Below, in pieces: positions 1-5,532 of a DNA stretch of 6,107 nt; position 1 is the stretch's first letter, and every line of letters starts with the position of its first letter. The translations under genes and the position numbers were made by a program. Where the stretch lies: positions 1 through 6,107 of the forward strand of contig CAYGRM010000400.1 of assembly GCA_964352225.1 (NCBI GenBank), given 5' to 3'. This DNA comes from CAJQQY01 sp964352225. Lineage in GTDB: Bacteria > Bacteroidota > Bacteroidia > Chitinophagales > Saprospiraceae. The notes under the pieces were generated by a model. It saw only the letters and a program-made list of their open reading frames with translations. It searched no databases and had not been told where the DNA came from.

Positions 1-51
1 CAATAGTATTAAAGCTATTTTATTACATTTTTCACTTAAAACAGTCATACA

Positions 52-732
52 ATGAAAACTACCTCCAAACTCGAATTTTTAAGTCAATTTCCTCTTTTTG
101 ATGTTTTATCTGAGGAAGAGTTATCGTATTTGAACAAATTTACTGAAGCTAAGACTTACAAAAAATATGATCACGTATTCCGTGAAGATGAAGCATCCGA
201 CACTATTTTCTTTTTGACTAAAGGAATAATCAAGTTAGGTTCCCACAGCCATGATGGCCGGGAAGTAATTAAACATATCCTTCATCCACATGCTATGTTT
301 GGAGAATTAGGCTTAGTTGGCGAGGAAAAAAGACAAGGATTTGCTGAGGTAATGAATGAGCCAGCAGAATGTTTATTATTAAAAGTTTCTGATTTCAAAA
401 AACTAATGGATCAAAATCATCAGTTATGCTTCAATGTGATCAACTTAGTAGGCGGAAAATTACGCAAAGCAGAAAGTCGTTTGGAATCTTTAATATTTAA
501 GGATGCTCGTGCTAGAATTATTGATTTCCTTAAAGATAGCGTAGAAAAAAGAGGAAGAAGAGTTGGCTTTGAAATGTTATTAAAACATTCTTTGACTCAA
601 CAAGATATCGCAAATATCACAGGAACATCTCGTCAAACTGTGACTTCTGTTTTAAATGACCTAAGAAAATCTGATCTAATTTATTTTAATCGAAGAAGTA
701 TTCTTATTCGAGATATGCAAAAACTAGCATAG
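52..732 (+). CDS. Crp/Fnr-family transcriptional regulator
   Basis: Predicted cytoplasmic, dimeric DNA-binding regulator of 226 residues, normal length for the family. Residues about 13-128 form a cyclic-nucleotide-binding-type beta barrel, with the FGELG turn at 83-87. Residues about 130-150 match the dimer helix. Residues 180-205 form the winged-helix HTH, with recognition helix TSRQTVTSVLNDLRK (191-205). The ligand is unknown: the Arg-Ser/Thr pair that holds the cAMP phosphate in E. coli CRP is not evident after FGELG (the sequence reads KRQGFAEV). Only two cysteines (106, 125) occur, so an FNR-type Fe-S cluster is excluded. In the recognition helix, CRP's R-E-T-V-G-R reads R-Q-T-V-T-S, so the operator probably differs from TGTGA-type sites. 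The ATG at 52 gives the full family N-terminus. No Shine-Dalgarno is visible; TACATTTT at 24-31 is a poor -7 candidate. The gene ends in tandem in-frame stops (TAG TAG) and converges on the amidase gene. Family assignment is firm; target genes are unknown. Confidence 0.93.
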   Translation: MKTTSKLEFLSQFPLFDVLSEEELSYLNKFTEAKTYKKYDHVFREDEASDTIFFLTKGIIKLGSHSHDGREVIKHILHPHAMFGELGLVGEEKRQGFAEVMNEPAECLLLKVSDFKKLMDQNHQLCFNVINLVGGKLRKAESRLESLIFKDARARIIDFLKDSVEKRGRRVGFEMLLKHSLTQQDIANITGTSRQTVTSVLNDLRKSDLIYFNRRSILIRDMQKLA

Positions 733-735
733 TAG

Positions 736-854
736 TTTTTTTTGCCGCAGATCAGGCTGATTAATTATGACTCTTATGATTTTTCATTATTGAATATTAC
801 TAAAATGAAATCATAAAAATCATATCGATCATAAAAAATCTGCGGCAAAAAAAA
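736..854. repeat. 119-bp element with perfect 17-bp inverted ends between convergent genes
   Basis: The arms are T8-GCCGCAGAT at 736-752 and its exact reverse complement at 838-854. The interior is AT-rich and also roughly dyad-symmetric: ATGATTTTT at 776-784 mirrors AAAAATCAT at 815-823. Both halves show a 9-nt period, with TTATGA at 765 and 774 and TCATAA/T at 811, 820 and 829. Outside the arms the symmetry continues through AGTAG on each side, which takes in both genes' stop codons. It could fold as a long stem in either transcript. However, each strand reads T8...A8, so neither strand has a U-tract after the stem, and it is not a standard intrinsic terminator. A MITE-like or REP-like intergenic repeat is the best guess. 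GCCGCAGAT-type words are, from memory, common in Bacteroidota intergenic repeats. Confidence 0.8.
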
Positions 855-857
855 TCA

Positions 858-1631
858 CTACTCAAAAACCAACCGATCCTGATCTGCCAAGAAATTCAAT
901 TTCTCCCGAAACGTTTGCTGATCCTCATAATTCAACTCTGCTGTGAAAATAGCTTCTTGATCAAAAACTCGATACTTCGATTTTCCTGTAAAATCAAAAA
1001 CTGACGAAGCCCCAGAGTACTGATACTGATTCTCATCCTCCCCTACTCGATTCACACCAATAGTATAAGATTGATTTTCGATGGCTCGAGCTGCAAGCAA
1101 AGTTTGCCAAGCATCAATTCGAGGTGTAGGCCAACTTGCCATATAAATGAGTAAATCATATCCTTCAGAATTTCGACTCCATTCTGGAAATCTTAAATCA
1201 TAACAAATCAATGGGCAGATTTTCCACCCTTTCCATTCCGCGATCAATCGCTTAGTTCCAGCGGTATACGATTCATCTTCTTTGGCTAAGGTAAATAGGT
1301 GTTTTTTATCATAAGTTAAATAATTCCCATCTGGCTGCATCCAAACTAAGCGATTGAAATATTGCTCATTTTCAGTAGCTATAAAACTTCCTGTGATGAC
1401 TGCATTTGCTAATTTTGCTTGATCTTTTAACCAATCCATCGTTTTTCCATCCATCGGTTCAGCAACCCGTTCTGGTTTCATGCTGAAGCCGGTGGAAAAC
1501 ATTTCAGGCAAAACGATTAGATCAGTTTGACCTTGGACAGTTTTTATTTTTTGAGAAAAATGATTTAGATTTTCTTCAATTCTTTCCCAAAGAATATTGG
1601 ATTGGATAAGCGTAACTCGGAGGTTTTGCAT
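858..1631 (-). CDS. yafV: Omega-amidase, YafV-type (nitrilase superfamily)
   Basis: Predicted soluble carbon-nitrogen hydrolase of 257 residues. The E. coli YafV and eukaryotic Nit2 relatives hydrolyse 2-oxoglutaramate or 2-oxosuccinamate to the 2-oxoacid and ammonia, which clears transamination by-products and supports methionine salvage. The nitrilase triad is present: Glu43 in VLPEMFSTGF, Lys109 in YDKKHLF, and Cys143 in ICYDLRFPEWSRN. Further YafV-type blocks are WKGWKICPL before the nucleophile, then ASWPTPR, WQTLLAARAIENQ and GVNRVGEDEN. Length matches the family at about 256 residues. The ATG at 1631 gives a complete N-terminus and is preceded by an A-rich leader. It is transcribed alone, divergent from the sigma factor gene and convergent with the Crp/Fnr gene, and ends with tandem in-frame stops (TAG TGA). 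The fold and triad are seen directly; the exact substrate is inferred from the YafV resemblance. Confidence 0.92.
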   Translation of the reverse strand: MQNLRVTLIQSNILWERIEENLNHFSQKIKTVQGQTDLIVLPEMFSTGFSMKPERVAEPMDGKTMDWLKDQAKLANAVITGSFIATENEQYFNRLVWMQPDGNYLTYDKKHLFTLAKEDESYTAGTKRLIAEWKGWKICPLICYDLRFPEWSRNSEGYDLLIYMASWPTPRIDAWQTLLAARAIENQSYTIGVNRVGEDENQYQYSGASSVFDFTGKSKYRVFDQEAIFTAELNYEDQQTFREKLNFLADQDRLVFE

Positions 1632-1644
1632 TTCTATTTTTTGA

Positions 1645-1652
1645 CAAAAATA
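1645..1652 (-). promoter_or_regulatory. Candidate Bacteroidota -7 box for the amidase gene
   Basis: On the minus strand this reads TATTTTTG, an exact match to the Bacteroidota -7 consensus TAnnTTTG, 13 nt before the ATG of the omega-amidase. Transcription would start only about 8 nt before the ATG. No TTTG -33 box lies at the usual 19-21-nt spacing, and such words are frequent in AT-rich sequence, so this is tentative. Confidence 0.3.
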
Positions 1653-1823
1653 AAAAAATTAGCAATGATAAAAGTACTATGCAATGAGAGAAATTTCAAT
1701 GAAGAAGTTTAGCTTTTCTTCAAGAAAAAAGATAAATTTTAATTTTCTGGAACTTTTTTTAAAAACAGGCTTTTTTTTTGCAGTAGAATGAACTTTCCAA
1801 GAGAATCTTTTGTACATATAATA

Positions 1824-2010
1824 AAATCCGACCACTTAATCGTTTTTTTTAAAAAAGTCAAGTTTTTTTACTAACAAAAGCAACTTATTTATCTAAAAAA
1901 CGTACTTATTAACAAGAACGGAACTCTTTTTGATTGAGAAGGAATACGGAACAAAAACTTATTTTACAAATTATTCGAAATCTTATAACATAACCTTTTT
2001 AAATCCGACC
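1824..2010 (+). repeat. Pair of 10-bp direct repeats AAATCCGACC upstream of the sigma factor gene
   Basis: AAATCCGACC occurs at 1824-1833 and again at 2001-2010, 177 nt apart, and the second copy ends 6 nt before the ATG. The GC-rich CCGACC part stands out in AT-rich DNA. The pair could be regulator half-sites or the trace of a small insertion between the copies, but no terminal inverted repeats are visible inside. Chance similarity is possible. Confidence 0.35.
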
Positions 2011-2016
2011 TAGAAA

Positions 2017-2886
2017 ATGCGTCAATTAAAAATTACTAACAAAATTACTGCGAGAGAAAGTCTATCACTAGATAAGTATCTCAATGACATCGGCAAAATT
2101 GCTTTACTCACCGCTGATGAGGAGGCAGAATTAGCCCGTAGAATTAGAGCTGGCGATGATGCTGCGCTTGAAAGACTTACCAAAGCAAATCTTAGATTCG
2201 TTGTTTCAGTTGCCAAACAGTACCAAAATCAAGGCTTATCTTTAAGCGATTTGATTAATGAAGGGAACGTTGGTTTGATGAAAGCGGGAAGACGATTTGA
2301 TGAAACTAAAGGATTCAAATTTATTTCCTACGCAGTTTGGTGGATTCGACAATCAATCTTACAATCGATTGTGGAATACTCAAGAATTGTTCGTTTACCT
2401 TTGAATAAGGTAGGTTCTTACAACAAGATCAATGAAGCTTATTTAAACTTTATTCAAAAATTTGAAAGAGAACCAAGTCATGAAGAATTAGCAGAGATTC
2501 TGGATATCAAACCAAAAGATGTGGCTAACATGATGAAAGGAAACGGTAGACATCTTTCCTTTGATGCTCCACTTGGAACCGAGGAAGGTGACTCAACTAT
2601 GCTAGATGTAGTATCTGCCAATGATCCTGGATCGAGTCCTGATAATAACTTAATGGACATTTCTTTAAAAGAAGAGGTTCAGCAAGGGTTGAGTATTTTA
2701 TCGCCTCGTGAAGTGGAAGTTTTATCTTCTTACTATGGCTTAAATGGATATAAATCATTGACTTTGGAAGAGATCGGAGATCTTTATGGTTTGACTCGTG
2801 AGCGAGTAAGACAAATTAAAGAAAGAGCAATCCGAAGACTTCGCAAGTCTTACAATAGAAATAATTTAAGATCATACCTCGGATAA
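2017..2886 (+). CDS. rpoD: RNA polymerase sigma factor, RpoD/SigA type (sigma-70 group 1 or 2)
   Basis: Sigma subunit of 289 residues that directs RNA polymerase to promoters. Like other Bacteroidota primary-type sigmas it starts MRQLKI and lacks region 1.1. Region 1.2 spans about 18-50. Region 2 includes ANLRFVVSVAKQYQ (57-70), LSDLINEGNVGLMKA (76-90), and FKFISYAVWWIRQS (100-113), where the aromatic and Trp residues melt the -10 element. Region 3 covers about 131-205. Region 4 has its HTH at about 249-276 (LEEIGDLYGLTRERVRQIKE). The protein ends in SYLG, as expected. Compared with the usual Bacteroidota housekeeping sequence as I remember it (NLGLIKAA, ILQALAEQSRIV), this one reads NVGLMKAG and ILQSIVEYSRIV, which suggests a diverged paralogue. 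The symbol is therefore at family level. The start is fixed by the conserved N-terminus; no Shine-Dalgarno is present. It is monocistronic, with a terminator just downstream. Confidence 0.93.
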   Translation: MRQLKITNKITARESLSLDKYLNDIGKIALLTADEEAELARRIRAGDDAALERLTKANLRFVVSVAKQYQNQGLSLSDLINEGNVGLMKAGRRFDETKGFKFISYAVWWIRQSILQSIVEYSRIVRLPLNKVGSYNKINEAYLNFIQKFEREPSHEELAEILDIKPKDVANMMKGNGRHLSFDAPLGTEEGDSTMLDVVSANDPGSSPDNNLMDISLKEEVQQGLSILSPREVEVLSSYYGLNGYKSLTLEEIGDLYGLTRERVRQIKERAIRRLRKSYNRNNLRSYLG

Positions 2887-2923
2887 TCCTCTAGTTTTAT
2901 CCTAGTGATTTTAACGTTTAGCA

Positions 2924-2960
2924 AAAACCCATCTCGATCTTTCGGGATGGATTTTTTTTT
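2924..2960 (+). terminator. Intrinsic terminator of the sigma factor gene
   Basis: The stem is CCATCTCGA (2929-2937) with TCGGGATGG (2942-2950), 9 bp including one T-G wobble, with the tetraloop TCTT. It is followed by A and then nine T (2952-2960). An A-run at 2923-2927 partly extends the stem against the T-tract and gives weak reverse-strand activity. It begins about 38 nt after the sigma factor stop codon and separates that gene from the lipoprotein gene. Confidence 0.88.
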
Positions 2961-3008
2961 GATGTATATTGGCTTTGAAACCGATTTTAAAATTTTTAAA
3001 AACTACTC

Positions 3009-4121
3009 ATGAAATCTATATACTTATTCTTTTTTATCCTGATTATTTTTTCTTGCAAAAATGAAAAAAATAATACGCAAAGTAACTCAGAAATTAAACC
3101 CGCTAAATCAATTCCCACAGAGGAAATTAAACCAACCGAATTAGAAGTTTACATTGACGATTTCAAAATGAGAAGTGGTCCGGGAGTTCAATATGATGAG
3201 GTAGCACGTTTAAAAGAAAATACAATCGTTATTTACCAAGGCGAAGAAAGCATGAACACAACAGAAATAAAATTACGAGGAGTAAAATTAAATGCAACTT
3301 GGCTCAAAGTAAAAACCAAAGAAGGCGTTGAAGGTTGGATTTATGGCGGAGGAATTAAACCTGCAAAAAATGCTGATACCATGTCCACAAAAAAAATTAA
3401 CGAGATGCAAATGAATAGTTTTTTTGATAAAAAAATAACTGATCGCATCAAGGCATATGATACACAATGGAATAGTTCAAAAACAAGTTCAGCTTTCGCA
3501 GAAGCATATCTAATGGGAGAAAAAACACAGCAAGCAATCAATGAAGGATTAGCGAATAAAGTAGAAATTGATGATCCTGGAAAATTAGTGGATATGTCTT
3601 GGTTAGAAAATTCTTTTCCAGGTTTTCAAAATTCTTTAGTTGCGGAAGGCACAACTTTCAATATCTTTAAAGATTTTAAAATAATGTATGCGAAGGCAAA
3701 AGAAACAGAAGGAACAGAAGATGAAGATTTTATTACCTTCCAATTTCATGCAAATGAAACCGATAGCATAGAGTATTTTTACAAATCATGGTTTATGCAA
3801 ACATGGGATTATGGAGGGCACAGTTTGCTTGGTCAAGGGAAACATTTCAATTTGTTAAAAGAAGCTAACGATCTCTTAGCCCAAAGTAAATTGTTTGAAA
3901 AACCCATTTTAGAAATCAAAACTGAAATCCTAAATGACATCTCTGCCGAATACATAACTTACTGGGAATCAAAAGATAAGATACTCGAAGAGATGAAAAA
4001 AATAGTCTCCGCTGACTTTGATTTTTTGACCAAGCAAGACAAAATTTTAATAAAAACAAGATACGAGCAATTCAAAAATCCGAAGGCCAACAAAATTGAA
4101 GTGAATAATCGAGCTTATTGA
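3009..4121 (+). CDS. Predicted lipoprotein with SH3b domain and uncharacterised C-terminal region
   Basis: A 370-residue exported protein of unknown role. Residues 1-16 form a lipoprotein signal peptide (MKS, a hydrophobic stretch of F/I/L, then lipobox IFSC) with Cys16 as the predicted lipidated residue. A charged, disordered linker follows (17-44). Residues 45-118 match a bacterial SH3 (SH3b/SH3_3) domain: MRSGPGVQYDEVARL (54-68), then WLKVKTKEGVEGWIYG (98-113). In envelope proteins such domains often bind peptidoglycan or peptides. Residues about 125-370 are not recognised; they are rich in aromatics, with an acidic patch ETEGTEDEDF and helical segments near the end. The ATG at 3009 is set by the signal peptide. 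It probably sits in the outer or inner membrane facing the periplasm; no classic surface-export motif (KDD or DDD) follows the Cys. No clear promoter is seen. A palindromic repeat lies just downstream, then the membrane protein gene, possibly cotranscribed. Confidence 0.85.
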   Translation: MKSIYLFFFILIIFSCKNEKNNTQSNSEIKPAKSIPTEEIKPTELEVYIDDFKMRSGPGVQYDEVARLKENTIVIYQGEESMNTTEIKLRGVKLNATWLKVKTKEGVEGWIYGGGIKPAKNADTMSTKKINEMQMNSFFDKKITDRIKAYDTQWNSSKTSSAFAEAYLMGEKTQQAINEGLANKVEIDDPGKLVDMSWLENSFPGFQNSLVAEGTTFNIFKDFKIMYAKAKETEGTEDEDFITFQFHANETDSIEYFYKSWFMQTWDYGGHSLLGQGKHFNLLKEANDLLAQSKLFEKPILEIKTEILNDISAEYITYWESKDKILEEMKKIVSADFDFLTKQDKILIKTRYEQFKNPKANKIEVNNRAY

Positions 4122-4128
4122 AATTGTT

Positions 4129-4190
4129 GGACGTTGAACGTTTTACGTTGAACGCCCCAAGCGTAAACGTCCATTGTAAAACGTAAAACA
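4129..4190. repeat. Imperfect palindromic repeat with duplicated ACGTTGAACG
   Basis: ACGTTGAACG occurs at 4131-4140 and again at 4145-4154. The second half carries the mirrored words AACGTCC (4166-4172) and GTAAAACG (4176-4183), the reverse complements of GGACGTT (4129-4135) and CGTTTTAC (4139-4146). One plausible hairpin pairs ACGTT+ACGC (4145-4155) with GCGT+AACGT (4161-4170) around the loop CCCAA. It starts 8 nt after the lipoprotein stop and ends 16 nt before the next ATG. No U-tract follows, so it is not a standard terminator. It looks like a low-complexity intergenic repeat built from ACGTTxxACG words. Confidence 0.7.
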
Positions 4191-4206
4191 TTAAAAACAC
4201 ATTTAC

Positions 4207-4881
4207 ATGTCACCACTCATATTTTTTTTAGCATTATTTGTCGGAGGATTGTTAGCTGTCCTAGCGCTTTATTTCGTCTATTTTGCTTTGCTTCATTTTC
4301 AACCAGGCAAAGGAAAAATTCGAAATGACTTGAAAAAAATGAAAAATGAAATTGCTCCATTTATCGACGAATTGATTCCATGGAATAAAGAGGAATTGGA
4401 GTTATTATCTTCTAACCAAGTCAAGCAAAAAATCAGTAAAGGAATTATCACAACTGCTGAAGGCGTTTTTAATTCTATTTACCATGAACCATTAATTGCC
4501 TATTCTTATAAAAAATATATTTCTTCAAAAAGAAATGAAGTCATTTATGCTCGAACTTCCAATCATGAATTTGTTTATCGAACTAAAAAAGATTCAACTG
4601 AACTTTTTATTGATAATCAAAAAGTTGGGGTTATTAATAACCAAGGATTACTTCATGGAGGGCGAAGAAAACGACTACTTGCTCGAATTAATAAAAGTGA
4701 AAATGAACTAGAGTTACCCATCATCATTGGTGATAAGGAACGAGGTACTTTGATGAAACCTGATTCAGATTCAGTTAACCCCAGGGCATTTCAATTCGTT
4801 GGAGAAATGGGTAAAAATGAAGAAGCGGTTTTTCTTTCATTAGCTGTATTGGAACTCATAAGGGATTCCGTAGGCAGATAA
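4207..4881 (+). CDS. Uncharacterised protein with single N-terminal transmembrane helix
   Basis: A 224-residue protein I do not recognise. Residues 4-30 form one strongly hydrophobic helix (LIFFLALFVGGLLAVLALYF and on), with no charged residue and no cleavage site, so it is probably a membrane anchor. The basic stretch after it (GKGKIRNDLKKMKNE, 34-48) suggests that the rest is cytoplasmic by the positive-inside rule. Residues about 95-215 look beta-rich, with alternating strands such as FVYRT, ELFIDNQKVGVI and LELPIIIG, and the chain ends in a hydrophobic helix (EEAVFLSLAVLELI, 205-218). The strand pattern vaguely recalls LURP-one/scramblase-like beta folds, but I see no diagnostic motif. 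The gene follows the lipoprotein gene on the same strand after a palindromic repeat, so co-transcription is possible but unproven. The last three codons and the stop fall inside the next repeat. The start is chosen because the membrane helix begins directly after it. Confidence 0.75.
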   Translation: MSPLIFFLALFVGGLLAVLALYFVYFALLHFQPGKGKIRNDLKKMKNEIAPFIDELIPWNKEELELLSSNQVKQKISKGIITTAEGVFNSIYHEPLIAYSYKKYISSKRNEVIYARTSNHEFVYRTKKDSTELFIDNQKVGVINNQGLLHGGRRKRLLARINKSENELELPIIIGDKERGTLMKPDSDSVNPRAFQFVGEMGKNEEAVFLSLAVLELIRDSVGR

Positions 4882-4927
4882 CAGTTTTCAGTAGGCAAGT
4901 ACCTGCTGTCTACTGAAAACTGCCTAC
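4870..4927. repeat. Palindromic repeat overlapping the 3' end of the membrane protein gene
   Basis: CAGTTTTCAGTAG at 4882-4894 is perfectly mirrored by CTACTGAAAACTG at 4910-4922. The outer word GTAGGCAG (4870-4877) is mirrored by CTGCCTAC (4920-4927), with about 5 extra bases on the left arm. GTAGGCA also recurs at 4891-4897. The 15-nt loop contains the imperfect palindrome GCAAGTACCTGC. The left arm encodes the last three residues (Val-Gly-Arg) and includes the stop codon of the upstream gene. No U-run follows, so any terminator activity would not be the classic kind. CAGTTTTCAGTAGGCAG-like phrases are, from memory, seen as intergenic repeats in Bacteroidota. Confidence 0.8.
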
Positions 4928-5000
4928 TAAAATCTGTTTTACTCATCGTAAATAAATGTATTTTCATTCTCCTAAAAACCTTTATTCTGGACATTCTTGT

Positions 5001-5008
5001 TACTTTTG
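5001..5008 (+). promoter_or_regulatory. Candidate Bacteroidota -7 box for the Nudix-like gene
   Basis: TACTTTTG matches the consensus TAnnTTTG exactly. It lies in the gene-free stretch 4928-5088, which otherwise shows no feature I can name. Transcription would start near 5013-5015, leaving a leader of about 75 nt. The -33 position has no good TTTG (only CTTTA near 4980), so support is moderate. Confidence 0.45.
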
Positions 5009-5088
5009 ATAAATATTTTTTGAAACAATTGATGGTTTTACCTGTTTAGAAGCTATTAATAAAATATCTGATTGAAAAACGAAATATT

Positions 5089-5511
5089 ATGAATGTTTTA
5101 GATCAAGTAAGAGTTATCGTTTACCGAATAAATAAAAAGGGATTAGAAATCTTCTTAGTGAATGAAGAAGATAACTGGCAAATACCAAAAGGGAGTTTCC
5201 AACAGTCCCCATCTTCCATTCTTTCAGAAGATAACCTAATTGAATTAGAGCCTACTCAAAACAGCAATGGCAACATGCAAAGAGCATTAGCAGTTGAAGG
5301 CGATTGGCATGACATTCCGTCCATCAGAGGAATTATTAAAGACGATGTACGTATTGTAAAGGATCAATTAAAACAACGTATTCCAGGTTTGGAACAAGGC
5401 ACTTTTGTAGCAGTAAAGGAAGCGGTGAAAAGAGTTATGCCCGAAGAATACGCTTGTTTGAAAGAGTTAAAAGAAATTATTGTAGATCGTAATTCTGCGA
5501 AATACATTTAG
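5089..5511 (+). CDS. Small Nudix-like protein with degenerate catalytic box
   Basis: A 140-residue predicted cytoplasmic protein. The start resembles a Nudix domain: strands VRVIVYR (7-13) and LEIFLVNEEDN (19-29), then WQIPKG (30-35), the usual lead into the Nudix box. The box GxxxxxE...REUxEE does not follow. Instead there is an insertion of about 65 residues that is partly Ser/Asn/Glu-rich (38-62), and then a helix AVKEAVKRVMPEE (108-120). If this corresponds to the Nudix helix, the metal-binding Glu pair is replaced by Lys-Arg. Hydrolase activity on nucleoside diphosphate derivatives is therefore doubtful; it may be a pseudoenzyme or a binding protein. The gene stands alone with a candidate promoter at 5001-5008 and a strong terminator 21 nt after the stop. 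The ATG at 5089 starts directly before the first strand; no Shine-Dalgarno is seen. The gene is clearly real from its length and compact context; the Nudix link is inference. Confidence 0.75.
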   Translation: MNVLDQVRVIVYRINKKGLEIFLVNEEDNWQIPKGSFQQSPSSILSEDNLIELEPTQNSNGNMQRALAVEGDWHDIPSIRGIIKDDVRIVKDQLKQRIPGLEQGTFVAVKEAVKRVMPEEYACLKELKEIIVDRNSAKYI

Positions 5512-5532
5512 AAAAAATAAAACTTTAATATT

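Larger units (their letters stand above)
1632..2016. other. 385-bp gene-free divergent region between amidase and sigma factor genes
   Basis: This is very AT-rich DNA with many A or T runs (for example T9 at 1771-1779 and T8A6 at 1843-1856). No open frame here looks protein-like, and I see no tRNA or other recognisable RNA. It must hold the promoters of both divergent genes. A TATAAT at 1817-1822 and TATTTTAC at 1960-1967 are visible, but no convincing TTTG...TAnnTTTG pair faces the sigma factor gene. Two short direct repeats occur: AAATCCGACC (1824-1833 and 2001-2010) and ACGGAAC (1918-1924 and 1946-1952). Its length suggests a long leader or several promoters for the sigma factor gene. Confidence 0.6.

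Noticed and set aside
52..732. FNR-type oxygen sensor
   Set aside because: Only two cysteines (106 and 125) are present and none forms the N-terminal cluster of FNR.
736..854. The 119-bp inverted repeat as a classic bidirectional intrinsic terminator
   Set aside because: The T-runs are at the start of the stem and A-runs at its end on both strands, so no U-tract follows the hairpin; the loop is also about 85 nt.
1817..1822. TATAAT as an E. coli-type -10 box for the sigma factor gene
   Set aside because: Bacteroidota promoters use TAnnTTTG, no -35 or -33 partner is correctly spaced, and TATAAT is expected by chance in this AT-rich stretch.
2022..2660. Minus-strand open frames at 2022-2216 and 2478-2660 inside the sigma factor gene
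   Set aside because: Both lie wholly within a highly conserved plus-strand gene, and their translations are Ser/Leu-rich with no family features. They are shadows.
3341..3541. Minus-strand open frame inside the SH3b lipoprotein gene
   Set aside because: It sits opposite a well-supported gene, has no leader of its own and no recognisable domain.
4496..4711. Plus-strand 71-codon frame within the membrane protein gene
   Set aside because: It is out of frame with the longer gene; its Ile/Leu/Lys-rich product is what AT-rich sequence gives by chance.
4791..4994. Minus-strand 67-codon frame across 4791-4994
   Set aside because: It runs through the end of a real gene and a palindromic repeat, and the protein is composed partly of repeated repeat-derived words.
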